A stretch of DNA of 64,000 bases, taken from Phallusia mammillata. Lineage: Eukaryota; Chordata; Ascidiacea; Phlebobranchia; Ascidiidae. The stretch is from the NCBI GenBank assembly GCA_003260075.1, contig QLIY01000073.1:56123-120122 (forward strand), in the 5' to 3' direction. The position numbers were made by a program, and so were the translations under genes. Below, one piece after another: positions 13,501-27,671 of this stretch. Under the pieces are notes generated by a model. It worked only from the letters and a program-made list of their open reading frames with translations. It was not told the DNA's origin and searched no databases. Position 1 is the stretch's first letter, and each line of letters opens with the position of its first letter.

Positions 13501-16500
13501 GTGAACTTTTCCCAGTTTTATTTCTGGCTTGTTGCTTTTTTTCTTCAGATACGTAACACAATTGAATGAAGTGTTTTTTTAGTTTTCGTAACATCAGAAT
13601 GAAATCTAAATTGAAACACGCTGCCATTGGTGAACGAAGAGAAATACCAATACTTGGCCCAAAATTCTGTATGTCTTTACTGTTTGCCATGTGTGCTACA
13701 ATATGGTGTAAATGCGACAAAGGGCAACGTAATGTGACCATAACAAAACAAGCAATTTTCTGGTTACGACGTATTGCAACCATTTCTAAACATAAACAGT
13801 TGTGTGATTGCATTTACATTGTTTGACGTCAAAAGTTCTGGTTTAAAGATGCAGAATGAAAATAAAAATATGTTTTGATTTGCAGCCGTTACTTTTCAAT
13901 TATCAAGTTTTTTGCGACAGTCGGCTGCGAAGACTAGGATCTTGAAACAGTCTGGCACCACTAATGTTGTGATAATGTTGATCTCATTTTGATCATTTTC
14001 ATTCATTTTACTTACTTCAGTTACGCCTATAACCGCCCACACAAATGAGGCAATTGTTAAGCTGATCTTCGTTCTCTCTATTGGTTAAAACCTGCAATTC
14101 GCTCAAATTCGCCACTTTCGAGCACTTCTTCTCTCCACGAAGGGCTGCTTCCAAATCGCCCAGAGGTTTTACTTAACCAGCCGATTCAGCCACCTGCTCA
14201 TTCCGTAGACACATCAAAGTGCCCCGCATCGTTATTTTCCATATCTGCGTGGTTTATATCAGTTTCGTGGAAGTCATACGTCGCGAAGCAAGCCTGTGCA
14301 TTGTCTCGTGGTTTCTTCAGATGTGGATTTGACGAGCCGGCGAGAAGAGCTCAATTTTTCTTGCGTTATCCACCACTTTGCGTGGGTTATGGTCCAAAGT
14401 ATTGAAATATGTGTCTTTTTTTGTTAAGCTGTTATGTTTCTGCATGGCTTAGGCCTTAGGGAATCGTGTTGCTTTTCAGTAACACTCTTCGCAATTTGAT
14501 AAACGTCATTGCTTGTGTCAAGAACAATTTCTCATAATTTTTTTCTTTGGGACACGGGAAAGAGCATTGTTGAAGTTTATGTGCATTTCCAGCAAAACAA
14601 AATGCTTGCAACTTTTCAGCCTTTTGGGGAAATACTTTTGTTTGTAAATTTTAATAAAGGTCCATTTTGTTAAAGCGGGTTTTCCTACATTTGTGCATCC
14701 AACCATGGTTAAGCTGTTAAGTGGCTTAGAATGCGATTTCCGCGGACTTATGCTTCATTGTAGGATTATAAATCACGCTTTGAAGTAAAGAAAATGAGGT
14801 TTTAGTTTTCACCAAAGAAATATTAAAGATAACTTGGCAATCCGGTTGTGGCGTTTTAGTTAAATCACTAGGCTGGGTGTTATTCCTTATTGTGTCTTTT
14901 GTAATGAGGCCAACAGTTAGCTCTTTTAGGCAGGTTTTTAAGGTGTGTGTGTGTGTTTAAACTACAACCTACTATCGACTAATAGCTGGGCAGGTTTTAG
15001 CATGTGGTGTACCAATGTGTGTAGTAACATCACGAATTGGTGGTTTCCATAATTTACTTTGCCTAGATAAAGGTTCTAGAACTCCTAATTAACATCAGTG
15101 TATTGGGATTCCATCAATTATTTGCGCGGTTTTGTTATGATTAGTAGTTGACCCGCTAACATCGTTTTTTTGGTGTTAGTATGCGTGTTTAACCTTGTAA
15201 GGTACTTTGTACACCACAAGGTCAAAGACGTGATTTCTGGATTGCTTTAGAAACGTGCGTTCTGCATGTTTTTGGATTTTCTGATTTAATCTACTAATTC
15301 AGCTTAGAAAACTTTTGCACTTAACAGTTTTAATTACTTTTATGCATTTTACACGACTGTAGATGGAAGTAAGCTTTCATATTCAGAGGTAAACGTTCTA
15401 CGCGCCACTGTGAGGTCACAAAACGGTGGAAAACAAACATAAGCACAGAGCAGAAGAGAAGCTTAGCAAACAAAGGCCCACTGCTGCCTTGCTACACCAC
15501 TGAAGGCTTCGTCGCAAGACAATGGTCAGAGGAAGACAACTAAAAGTCGCCCTTTGCTTTGTGTGCGCGTAAAAGAGAAAAGTCCCATTTCTAATCGGTT
15601 GCTCTTCACTTTTGTTGACGCACGCCCTCCTGGGCTCCTGCTGGTTTCAAGCAGGAAACTTTAAACTCTGTGAATTTGTATTTTCTTCCGCATAACGCCG
15701 AACGATTAGTGCTGGTTTTCTCCACTGGCAGAAAAGTTGACTTAGCGACTGCAAACGCTAAAGGTCGTTTCCGGAATACGCGATAAAGTGATAGTTTTAT
15801 GTGTACGGAAGTCATACACTGATAAAGGCACGGAAGCCACTGAAACCAAAAGAATTTGCAGCAAAGATAAAATTGGCGCGAGGTTTAGAGTTTGAAATTA
15901 CGAACGACAAAATTACTTTTTCTGTACATAAATATTTGTTTTGTTGAGCTTTTTAAAACGTAATCAACTTGACTGGTTTTGGGGTTGCGAATGCCTTGTC
16001 ACAGCATGAGGATGAGTGTTTTCCTTGTTGTCTTGTTGGTATAAAGCATACTGGCAAATTAAGTCTCATATTTTTGATTGGTTAGCTTCTAGGTGAGTCG
16101 TGATATTACAGATCTTGTGATTGGACAATCGACAACCAATAAGTGGCCAGAATGCTATTACGGGTCTTCATTGCCAAGTCCACCACCGGCGGCATGTTTT
16201 TCGCAAGGAGAATGTAGCTTGTGTTAGCGATATTTAAAGATGAAAAAGAGGCGCGTTTCGCTTGAACTCCACTGACAGGTGCACTAGTTGAGTTAGAGTA
16301 GTTTGTTATTACAGTCATTTTAATCCACGGACTGTAAACGGTACACGGCAATTTTGCGGCCTGGAGTTTGTTTTGTAAATGCCATATGCAGTGATATACT
16401 CCGAAAAAGGTTTTGCTTTAGAAAATCTGTAGAGCTACTAAGAGAGAAACTCACACCACAAAAGGTTTGCTAAATACCGATAGATGGCGTAAAGAGTGCA

Positions 16501-19500
16501 GTTATTTAAATTAACAGGGAGACTGTGATACAGTTAGGGACTAAATTTAACATAAGGAACTGTTTTTTTGGTTGATTTTATTGTTATTATTATTATAAAC
16601 CTCAGATCAACCCTAATAGTCCTAACCGCCAGCATTTTTTTTACACAAACTGCGTTTAAATTGTTTCTGTGTGCGCCACCTACCGGAAGTTAGCAAACCT
16701 GTGGTGTGAATTCCTGTGTTAGTAGCTCTAGGTAGAAAATCACGCTAGTGTGTCAATTTTCGGTTATGTATATTTATCCTCACACGATTTTCGACTCGTC
16801 TCTGCGTCATGCCTCCATATAGTCCCGTGTCAATAAATTATCCAGGGCAATTGCGTTAAGATCGGCCTTCGCCCACATTTGCGCACGCCAATTTACCCTC
16901 TCGGGACCATTCCAACTTATCCACAAGGTGATGTCTCGTTCACTGAGGTGCATTCTTCATGGTGCTGGCCTCTCGCCTACTTACAGCTGCTTTCAATCAT
17001 CTCAAGCACTTTTCAAGGTAAATTGTTTAGAACCCGCGCGCTTAGGCACAGGCCCTTGTGTTTCTCGTGGTCGTAATTGCCAGTTCGAGGTTCATTCTCA
17101 AGTTTTGCGACCCGTTCACGAGGCGCAGACTTTAGTGTTTGATTACAGTTTACGCCCATCGCGAACGTGTCCCTTTCTGCGTCTTTTGGTGGTTCTTAAA
17201 ACGCTTAAAACGCGTTTTGTGAATAGTTTTGCGCTTTGGCATCAATTGCTGCTTTGATATTGCGATAGTTAATGGCGGACAAATCTAAACCACTTTGCCT
17301 TTGCTGACGTTGCCCAAATTTTCACAGTGACAAGTTACACGAAATAAAGCTCATTACGACTGCCTCAGTGGCTTAAAAATCTACCAAAGCCACATGTAAG
17401 TCTGGTTGTAAAGCCGCTTTGTTTAGTTGTGGTTCATGCCGTCCTTGTTTTCTTCACATCGTTGGCGTAAAATCGAATATGAGGCACTTAAATCACTTGC
17501 AGATATTTGTTTCATCTTGACGAGTAATGTGTTACTGTTACCAAAATAAAACTATGCATTTGCCTTTTCTGCTGGTGCTTACATAAGTTTCCTACACCGC
17601 CTCTTGTGGCCAAAGAGTGACACTTACAGCGATTATAAATGTCAACATCCATAGAGGAAAAGTCGTTCATTAGCCTTGGTTGGTAAATGTTATAAGAGAT
17701 TTTGTCCTGTAATTAACAGACAATTGGGAGAATATTTTTGTCTAAATGCTCTTTGTTAATCGTGAGTTTGGCAAATTATGGTGTAATTGGAGATAGAGTT
17801 TTAGTGTTGCTTTGCGGGAACCTTTTGACAAAGATCTGGTGTAGAAATACCAAATAGGAAAGTAATGGGCTTAGTAGATAACAGTTGTGACTTGTCTTAA
17901 GTATTTTTTGATCAATTTTGTTGTGTTATGTAAGTACAAGTTAGTTCTGTGTAAATTTGCAGTTTTTCTGTGCCGTGTCAAAGCCCTGAAGGTGTTTGTG
18001 CAACCAGCGATTTACTTAAAATAGCCCAAATTGCTATCAAAATGAAATGAATCTATTGCTTGTGGCCTTGTTTAAACACAGGCGTTTTCAATTGCGCTTT
18101 CAAACCATAAAAAGGTTATTTTGAAACTTAATCACGTCTGTTGGTTTCTGAAGATTTGACCCGCGCTTTTTTTCCGTCTGTCTGTCGGCGACTCAACGCA
18201 AGAAAACTGGTACGAACCAGTCCAAACCGGTTTCTGCCTACTCGCGGCTTTGGCATTTTCCTTTTTTTATCTTGTTGTCTAATTTTTTTGATTGTTTTTA
18301 TATTGTTTTGTTTTGATGTACAACTAATCCGCACAAAAAGTCTAGGGATCGTATGACATCGGCGACACACTTGATACGCATAATACCCTTGTATACCTTA
18401 TGCGACTAGCCCCGACCTAAAAGCATTAGCTTGTGGTTACATTTAATCCGTATACTTTATCTAGACTGTTGACCGTTCGCTACTTGACACCTAAACACTA
18501 CAATAGACTTCGTCGGTGGGCTAAAATGCGACCCTGTGGAACACCTTTTATACCCGCGCCTGGCTACAAAACCATGCGTTGATAACTGATCCATGATTGA
18601 GACTGATAGATCGTTATAAGCGCAAGTATAAAGGGTATTCGTGCCCTGTTTACGCGGCTTTATGTCACAGTATTACCAGGATCATCGCTTCAGCCAAAGA
18701 TCTCTCTGTTCTTTCATGTTGGCTGATCCTGCAACTACATCAGGGGCTTTCTTCGCAAAATCCCGTGACGTCACAATCCCGTCAGACTGCTTGTGGGTTC
18801 GTGACGATCCGGATTATTAATGTAATGGGAGAAGTTATGTAGCCTTGAGATTTTTTGAAAATATGCTGCTTTATGAAGTTGTATGTGCATGCAATGATGT
18901 TCAGACTTTTAATAGGTAACATTAGCCCAGTTGTTGACTGCGATACTGAAAAGTTTCATATTTTGACATGTTGTTTGTTTTACAGAGATTTTAGGGCATG
19001 TAAAATATTTTGTGCTGATTGTTATGGTACTTTTAAAGTGAAAGAGGCTCCGAGACCTTACTAAAGTACTGGGAAACCGTAAGTCCTTTTAATGTTTCAT
19101 AAATTAGGTTACTTATCAAATTAAGCTGCAACTTCGACCACACTTTATTGAAAAGCCATTTATGTTCGCTGTAAAACTATGATATAAATCACACATTGGC
19201 AAAGATGTACAGATCATAAAAAAGTTATGTTATGCGTCTGTAACAGCGATTTATCTTTGATGGGCAAACATACTCTAAAAGTCTATCGTATCAAGAAAAG
19301 ATTAACATAGCTAAATACTCATTGTATGAAAGCATATTTTCCTTAATAATTCAAAAATGCATGCGCTTATTTTGGTGGTGTGGGGTAACAAAGCACCAAA
19401 TAGGCGTTTTTCGATTCAGTTTAGTTGGAACTTTCAACAAAAACACAAATTTCCTTGGAAAGGCTTGCCGTTTGGCGCCTATTCTTGCACCACGTTGGTT

Positions 19501-19764
19501 AGTGTTGTGTTTACACGTGGAAGCACACTGAACAACTTCCCATGAGGAACAATGACCGGCGGATTTGCCATGAAGTGAAAAACGCCGGGCTTGGAGCCAT
19601 TTTGTAAAATTGTCTTGCCATGCGTGTGTTTCTAATTTATACTCACTCTCTTGCCTGAAGCTTGAGTTAAAGTTAATTTTTCCCGCCCATACTATTTCTC
19701 CCTCAACAATATTACGGAAGTCAAACGTTTTGTACCTTTTGCTAATTGTGCATTCAAAAAAACA

Positions 19765-19836
19765 CTTTTTTATCCTCTTTGGCGTTAAAACGAAAGTCGC
19801 AGTCGACAACACAGGTCAAGAGGAATTGTTAATTAT
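19765..19836. repeat. 72-bp direct repeat, copy 1 (assembly join suspected)
   Basis: This block is repeated identically at 20020-20091, where the second copy begins immediately after an ambiguous base (n) at 20019. The 183 bp between the copies start gggtcccc and end gaccc before the n. The arrangement suggests two overlapping contig ends, or two haplotypes, placed in series. Confidence 0.85.
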
Positions 19837-20018
19837 GGGTCCCCTTCCCTGAAAGGGACACATATTGTTTTTGTCAATATATTTTTTTCTTTTTTCTTTT
19901 TTTCTTTCTAACGCAGATTTGTTCCCACGTTTTGGTCAAGAAAGAATGGTTCAAACTTTTTCAAATTTACACACATTACAGATATTGGTCTAAAGATGGT
20001 CCATGTGAATTTTGACCC

Positions 20019-20019
20019 N
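20019..20019. other. Ambiguous base / probable contig join
   Basis: A single n sits at the left edge of the second copy of a 72-bp direct repeat, as expected where an overlap was not collapsed. Another isolated n lies at 63621. Confidence 0.8.
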
Positions 20020-20091
20020 CTTTTTTATCCTCTTTGGCGTTAAAACGAAAGTCGCAGTCGACAACACAGGTCAAGAGGAATTGTTAATTAT
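20020..20091. repeat. 72-bp direct repeat, copy 2
   Basis: Identical to 19765-19836 up to ttgttaattat, after which the two flanks diverge completely. Confidence 0.85.
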
Positions 20092-20606
20092 CTTCCTGAA
20101 ACCGCGTCTTAAACATCGAGCAAAAATTCCACCAACACCAAACCTCGTATCGGAAAAGGCGCCACAATGCACCAAAGTTGTGGCAATGAGGTCAAAGAAG
20201 GCTGGTGCCGAATATAGACCATAATACCCAGGCTTTAGGCTTCCACGAGCAGAGACAGACCAGACACTGTCGGTGTAATTGCCGGAAAGGTATCTCGCCT
20301 GCGTTTCATTTGTTTTTCGTTCTTGTCTTTCGCTGAAGGGTTGACAGGTGGTGAACCTCGGAATGTGGTGTTAAGTGCTAGTGTCCCGGTATGACATTTT
20401 GCCCTCTTTAAATGGTTTAGAAAAAAGACCTCGTGTTACCTTTTTAATTGTTTTTAATTTTCTTATTTAGCAAAACAAATTCATATGTTACTGAACACAC
20501 ACAGTGCGATACATTTTAAAGCGGGCGACTCTTTGTTTCTTTTTTTTTCGGACAGTAAAATTCATCTGTTTTTCCATTAAAGCTGTTGATTTGTGCCAGC
20601 CATGGA

Positions 20607-20778
20607 CAGTGTTTTTTTAAGGTGTTTTTTTCACCTTAAATTTCTCCAGCGGTTTCCCAAAATTTGGACTTACGGCTATTTTTTGAAAATATGGCTATTT
20701 TTTGGTATTTAAATGAAACACTTGCGGTCTCTTAAAACTACTTAGCGGTCACCCAAACCAAACCTTAAAAAAAACCTG
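20607..20778. mobile_element. hAT-type MITE, 172 bp
   Basis: Left end CAGTGTTTTTTTAAGG and right end CCTTAAAAAAAACCTG form imperfect terminal inverted repeats starting with the CAG typical of hAT elements. An exact 8-bp target-site duplication, GCCATGGA, lies at 20599-20606 and 20779-20786. The left part carries a nested hairpin (aaggtg-T7-cacctt). It is non-autonomous, with no coding capacity. Confidence 0.82.
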
Positions 20779-23327
20779 GCCATGGACGTCACACAGGAGT
20801 TTTGTACAAACCAGCGGTGGACAGGTATGGTCGTGCACTAGCGTTCAACCCAGTTGGCCTTTTGATTTATCCTCAGGCCGCAACACGCAAAACAGTTTTA
20901 ACGACTACATGTGTTGAAGAAAGTCACGCAGGAATTTTGTGCAAAGGTTAGTACAATGCGGCGTTTCTAATTTGTATAGCATACGCACAATGTCTCATTC
21001 GTCACGTCAAGCCACAATTTTACTTTCCACCCTAAATACCACACCCATTAGTGGCTGCGAGCAGTCGAAAGTGTTCCCTACGTTGGCCTAAAACAAACAA
21101 TTAGCAAAGGTGGACGACGCCGAAGCTGTCAGCGCTATTCAGAAATTGAACATTTTCCTTTTGCTGGAATTGTCTCTTGTATTCTACTTCGGGATGACCT
21201 TAAGTGACCTGTGATGACCCCGTTTTGACGAGGCGTGAAAAGGCGAAAGCACTCCCGAAGGTTTCGCTCGAAAGCAGCTCTGTAATTCGATTTAAAGCAG
21301 TGCTGATTGACGTGGCTCGTTCGGTTAATGTAAGACAACCTATGCTGGTAGTTAAATACATCGTTTAAGAAAAACACGACATGTTTATTGGCATGTGCTT
21401 TCAAAATCTCAGATAAAAATTTTCTCCACCGTGTTGCATTTTAACAGTTTCGTTTAGCCTGTAAAAAAGGACAAAACTCGTTTTCTTTCCATTTTGTGCA
21501 GCATTTGCCTGATGAACGAAAAATTTGAAGTGAATTAAATAAACATGCACAAATATTTTAAAAATGGGGAAAGAGACAACAAACGCACACGTCACAACCT
21601 AATACTCCCTTTTTTGTACATATTATAAATTGCAAGGAGTTTCAGATTCTCGATAATTTGCGCGGTTTTTCAGTATTCGATCCAATCTCGGTGTTAAAAT
21701 TTTTTTAATCGAACTCCAAAAGCCGTATTCACAAATCTACACGGCAATCAGCTACAATGCATGTGAACTTCGATATCCCAAAGACCCATACCAATTCCCA
21801 CGAGCCAGTAGAGGCAGCCAAATCAGCCGCTTGTACAACTTAACGAACGTTTAACTAACCACTATAACCGCACGGTGACCTTGTTCTCTACGCATTGCCG
21901 CGCATGTATTTGACGTGCAGCGTACCAAATGTGCATCACGTTTATTTTTGCACAGAGCTGTAGTAAAACGCATTCAATTAAGGGCATGTTCATATAGCAA
22001 GATGATTTACAGCTACCTCTTAAATTATGGCGTTGTTTTTGTGCATTTAAAATGAACTAATTTGAAACCTTTTCTCTTTCTTGCTTTCCTCCAAATGCCA
22101 TGTAAGGATCGAAACGAAAGTGTGCACAAAATTTATCGCGAACTTTTTGCATTTGAACATAGTGAAGTGGGTTTAATTTACGTTTTATGTTAACAAACAA
22201 CACTACAATTGTGAAATTTAGATTTGAAAAGCATCGCATGTAAGTTTGACGCTTGATGTAATGCACTTGACACAAAGCTTTAATATCCGGTTTCTATTTT
22301 AGAATATCGCCACGCTACTTAAATTCCCATGCAATCGCATAATGTGCATTTTCGCGTATCTTCCAAAGCGCAGCTATAAATTAGGGTCTTAACGAAAACT
22401 CGCCATGCCTGTGAAGGCCTAGCCAAGCGGCTCTAGTCCTAACGCATTATACGACCAGTAGGCGTTTCATGTCTTAATTGCCTCCCCCCTCTGGGAATGC
22501 CAACCCGAAATACTTCTCATGGTTGATTTTGCTTGCTAACGCGGCTCACAGGGTCAGCATGTAAATTTCCGGGGTTAGTTTGGTCGATTGTTGCCTGCTG
22601 CTAAAAGCTTTTTCGGCTATAGGTTGCAGTACCCTTTTTAATACTTTTTGTCTTCTAATTTTTGTAGCTCAACTGCAATTAAAAATTGAGTAAAATGCTT
22701 TTATTTTTTAGCTTGTTGATCAGTTTTGTAATTTGTTTAAAATATAGTGTAAAACATTGTTTTTTCGGGGTCAAAAACCCTTGTTGCAACGTTTAGGAGC
22801 AGAAGAACATTTAAAATGTGTTCTGTGTCCTTTGTTGTTAGTTGTCTAGCTTGTTTTGCATTTAAAAGTGTACGCATAGGTCAGTGGAGCGTTCGAAATG
22901 TCGATGCTGTAACAAGATTCGATTAAAGTGCATTGGCGTAACAAGCACGGAGAGTGTTTTGATTCAGTGAACTTTTTACCACCTTGTGTACTTTCCGCTC
23001 TCTTGGCCTTGGAAGAGCGCCTGTAGTTAATTTCCGGATTCAAGAACGATCGCAAGCATTTATGAGTTTAATTATGAGGCTTTAGACGCAAATGGCATCA
23101 TTCTAAACGAAAAAAAGATTAAACATGTGTGTGTAAAAAAGATAGCGCACGTTTGATGCAGTCAGGATTTGCAAAGTGGACATCAGAGTAAACCTCATTA
23201 AGTATGGTAATTTCCATCTTTATCGGTATTTAAAGGTCACTGTTGCTTCTGTGCACTGCACGTGAAGGGGCAAACATTTAATTTCGCGATTTCTTCAAAT
23301 TGAGTTTCTGAGCCTTTGACAAACAAA

Positions 23328-23501
23328 TCAATAAAACCTGCAATTTTAGCTCTTTACCTTGCAGTGATCCTGCAAAAAACGACTATTGCCGCGCGAATCA
23401 ATTTTTCACCTTCTGGGGGGGGGGCCAATAAAACCTGCAATATCCTGCAAAAAACGACTATTGCCGCGCGAATCAATTTTTCACCTTCTGTTCAAACTAC
23501 G
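23328..23501. repeat. Direct duplication around a 10-nt G-run
   Basis: Copy 1 (from caataaaacctgcaat at 23328 to the G-run at 23415-23424) and copy 2 (just after it, through caccttctg) are the same sequence, except that copy 2 lacks a 23-nt segment beginning tttagctctt. Within the shared segments the copies are essentially identical. Confidence 0.9.
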
Positions 23502-23742
23502 GAGCTGTCTTAGGCTCTAGCGGCCAACTGATCGGCAATCTGTCAGCCAACATCCAGAAGCAGAACCAGGCGCTGCTTAAATATTTGCCAAACTTCGACT
23601 CACCCCGTTATTTAATTAAACCTGCTGACTAACAATGCCCAGCGCTGATGCTGACGTCATGTGATAGATGACTTGGGACTGTCGACTTTTCACGTGCGGG
23701 ACGCATATTTCCAAAATGTTTCCGAATTCGAACCACAGGGCT

Positions 23743-23744
<2 letters not shown>

Positions 23745-23782
<38 letters not shown>
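23745..23782 (+). repeat. 38-nt poly-G tract
   Basis: Uninterrupted G-run with no duplicated flank that I can see. Confidence 0.95.
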
Positions 23783-24753
23783 CGGGACCGTCTCATGTGG
23801 TCGACTCTTTCATCCGCCTGTTGAACCACGCGAGGACAATGGTCGGTTTGTGTGTTTGTAGACTTTTGTGTGCAGTAAACTGAGCGAAGGTGATGGTGTG
23901 AGTTTACGTTGAAGACCCGGGAATCGAACCCACGATCTCGAGATCAAGTTACGCATAGAGATATTTTGAAAGTTCTGGGAATGGTAGTTAAGTTTTTGTT
24001 GAAGTTTTGCCATTTTACTATCAGACAAGTTTTATAACAAGGTTTCCAGTGATGGCAAAGTGAGCAAACAAAAAAGCCTTTTTGTTAGGACATATAGATT
24101 TTTTATCGTATTCTTCAAAATTTCTCTATGGTTGAATTTGTTTTAGCAATATAATGTTGGAAACGGCTTGCTAGGGTGAAACATACCGACTGGGCCGGAC
24201 AGAAAAACTCGATAAACACCATTAGGCAAAACTTTGTAGTTTTGAAACCGCCTTTTTCTATAGTTCAACCAGTAACTTTAGTTGCAAAAGCTTACCATTG
24301 TGCAGTGGCGTAAGATTGTCAACAAACCCAAGTGTTGAATTGCCCCATGCGCTCGTAAAACCTTAGGCCGCTATATTTGCTTTCCGTAGACTCCGAAAGG
24401 CAAACGCGATCGTAAACACGTTGATAAATTAACGGTAGCTCGGTGCGGGATCTTGTTTGCTGAGCTTTTTACTCCATCAAACCTTTCCAGCGCGGGCGCG
24501 ATTAATTGCCCCATTGTCGCTTTGTTTGAACACGGTGAAAGCGATCTCTTTACCTTCTGTGGATCCTCAGGCAGGGCGGATCACGTGACTTGGATTAAAC
24601 CGCGCAAAGTAGAAATTTGTTTTTTTGTAAATGTTTTCTTTTAGAATTGGAACATGTATTGTTTTTTTTACTCTGCTGTTTTATAATTATTTTTCCGAAT
24701 GTAGTTTTCTGCGGTTTACGGTTCAAACTATCGTAACTGTTTGTGTATAGTTG

Positions 24754-24934
24754 AATTCCATTTAGCGCGTGGTTTGCCCCAAAGTGTATAACGAGTCAGA
24801 AACGGATATTTTCTAGAACGTGTAATTTTTAAGGGTGGGGGGGGGGGGGAATTCCATTTAGCGCGTGGTTTGCCCCAAAGTGTATGACGAGTCAGAAACG
24901 GATATTTTCTAGAACGTGTAATTTTTAAGGGTGG
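24754..24934. repeat. 85-bp direct duplication around a 13-nt G-run
   Basis: Copy 1 is 24754-24838 and copy 2 is 24850-24934, with the G-run at 24837-24849 between them. The copies differ by one transition (tataac versus tatgac), the kind of difference expected between alleles. Confidence 0.93.
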
Positions 24935-26039
24935 TTACAAGTCACAGTTCAACTTGCAAGAAATTAAATTGTTGTGTTTGAAGAACAACACATTGTCTAA
25001 TAGTGGATGCTCGTGTTATCCTGTGCCAGCAGCAATGCGTGAACAGCGTCTTTGACACCCAGCATCTACAATAAATGGCGCCAAACCGTTTTAACCGCTT
25101 TTCAATTTTCCGAACAAACAGGTATACAACAAACATAGAAGTATCGTACCCCGTTTTAGCCTTAACGACGTGACGTAAACTTCGTTTCACAGCAACCGAT
25201 TTCCTTATGCTTCCAGGTTTCCATTTCAAAAAACGTTGTCTGTGCCAGTGTTTGTATTGTTTAATATGCAGAGTACCACAATCCCGCTGCAATAACATAC
25301 ACGGTCGCCCTGGGACATTGTACGCAGTGTGTGATGAAATTATGTGGCTTGGCGGCATTGGACATGAAAGCATGTGTCACAATATGCATTGCAATTACAC
25401 TGGTATCTCTATCATGTTATAGGAAAGTACCCCAGTCCCGAAATAACCGGAATCCCACAGGCAGCAAGCATCTCGCGTTGTATGAGGTTTGTTCCAACGT
25501 GCGTGTTTGTGTTGTTATGGAAGGTTTATATCTTGCTAATTAAGGTTAGTTGGACAATAGTCTGGCGCTGGTTGTGGTTACTAGTTGCAAACGGCGTTTT
25601 ACTTTTTTATTCCGCCGACAAGATTTACTGTACCTTTGATTTATTGCAAATAGTGCTTGAAGGTGAAGTATCAAACAGAAAAAAACGAGGACTTTTGAAA
25701 AGTGCGCTGTTATTCGAGTTATCAAACGCCCTTTGCTCGCTGTTAATATTCCGCTTCGCCATCAAAGCCACAAAATGTCATTTATCAAACCCTAGCGCCA
25801 TTAAATTCAGCAAATCCACACATCTTTTATTTTCCCGCGCAGTACTGAGTCAAGAAAAATGCCATTCGTCTTGCGTGGACTCCCTCATGTTGATGGAAGA
25901 TCCAGTTTCAGAGCCTTAATGACGTAACAGTTTACGCGTGAATGCGCACAGAGGCTCCCCTGTGTCATTATCGGTTTAGCAAAGAGCCGGGCTCGTTTCT
26001 TCCTCTTTGCCTTTGCACCTGCATCAACAGCAAGCCAGC

Positions 26040-26544
26040 ACCTTTGTTTGTGTAGGTTTTTTTGGCAAAATGGTAGCTTCTTGGCCGTTTTTAAGCGTGG
26101 GTGAATCTCAGAGGTGTTATGATAGATGAAGTCTAAATTCGGAATAGTAGTCTTGGCAACTATTCGACACTTTTATCAGTTTTGTATAAAGGCACCGCCC
26201 TACGCAGTTTTGGGGGGTTAGGCTTATTACTGTGGAATACATAGTTTTATATTTTGCTTACGTTAAAAAATCGTTTTAACCCAAGGGGGGGGGGACACCT
26301 TTGTTTGTGTAGGTTTTTTGGCAAAATGGTAGCTTCTTGACCGTTTTTAAGCGTGGGTGAATCTCAGAGGTGTTATGATAGATAAAGTCTAAATTCGGAA
26401 CAGTAGTTTTGGCAACTATTCGACACTTTCATCAGTTTTTGTATAAAGGCACCGCCCTGCGCAGTATTGGGAGGTTTAGTCTTATTACTGTGGAATACAT
26501 AGTTTTATATTTTGCTTGCGTTAAAAAAATCGTTTTAATCCAAG
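26040..26544. repeat. About 247-bp direct duplication around a 10-nt G-run
   Basis: Copy 1 is 26040-26285 and copy 2 is 26297-26544, with G at 26285-26294. The copies differ by roughly ten substitutions and single-base length changes. This is the longest and most diverged of the set, at about 95-96% identity by eye. Confidence 0.92.
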
Positions 26545-27671
26545 TGACAATAATAAATGTTTAATAGTTATCACATACAGCTCTCGTTTACTGCTTAAAA
26601 AATAGTTAGGTTAATCACATACCGCTTTGGTTTACTACTTAGGTTTAGAAGATACTCAATATATCCATTGACTTACGTCACTGAAAACTAATATTCTTGT
26701 GAGCTATACTTGAAAATTTCATGCATATCAGGAGAACTCAAAAAAGCAGAAAAACCTTATCGAGAAGAAAAATTGGCCCAAAACTTTCCATTCCTTTTCC
26801 CTATTGTTTCATATTTATCTCAACCGCGCACCCTACTGTTATCGCTGACGTTATCAGGCAGATAGAGAAGAGTTTGACAAAGAACGTGGCTGTGCACCGC
26901 ATTCCCCTGTCTGTGTGGATTCTGTCGAAGAGCGTACTTCTGCTCTTGTTTATTTATCATCGATCGATACCAAGATCTTCGGACATATGTCATTATGTCG
27001 GTCACGCATCACCTGAAAGGCGTTCCACCTCGCCGCACACACCCTTTGTGTGTCCATTTTACGGTGGGTGCCATTGTAAGGCGGCCCGGTCCTTGTCAAT
27101 CGGCGCTACGTAAATGTTGCTCCGCGGCAACACAATGGAAACGATTTCCATGAAACTGAAACGGTGTTTGGCGTGTTTGTACGATGATATCATGATCAAT
27201 GTTTCATCCAACTTTTTATATGTCGAGGCGTACACAAAACACAAGGTTCCCAAGTGCATTTAGGACTACAAAGCAAGCTAGTGATCTGAAAAATGTACCG
27301 TTTTTTATGTGCAGCAGAATATGCGATTCCGCAAGATTTACATGAAAATCATGGCACCGTTGCGCGGTTTGTTATTAATGTGGGAAGTCAGCAGGGCTCA
27401 CGAAAGAACCATGGTACGCCAACACGAATGTTTCATTTTTTGGCAATGTAATGAACTATTAATCCCTTCACACTTCCGATTTTTAATTGTGTTTTTTTCG
27501 TGGTTAATGGAATACCTCCTTTTTCGTTTTGGAGTTTTTAAAGCCAAGTTTGGGAAATAAATATATTTTTTTCGTCAGAGCTGTTTTTTTCGTACAGCTT
27601 ATAGGAGCCATAGACTGGCATTGTAACAATTTCCAAGTGGTACTTCCTCTTTAGAAACGTACGTTTCCTAG

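Larger units (their letters stand above)
4835..20598. other. Gene-poor stretch, no recognised coding sequence
   Basis: About 15.8 kb in which no open frame shows a recognisable domain or a chain of phase-compatible exons. The longest frames (about 150 codons, near 9298-9759 on minus, 9667-10128 on plus and 19351-19812 on minus) have no recognisable motifs. A foldback repeat lies at 7465-7527 and a duplicated block at 19765-20091. Small or lineage-specific exons could be missed by eye. Confidence 0.45.

Noticed and set aside
14944-14957. GT microsatellite
   Set aside because: Only about seven dinucleotide units; not worth a feature.
23915-23952. Possible tRNA on the minus strand (gggttcgattccc T-arm)
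   Set aside because: The T-arm-like motif is present but I could not fold a D-arm, anticodon arm and acceptor stem around it; probably a tRNA-derived repeat remnant.
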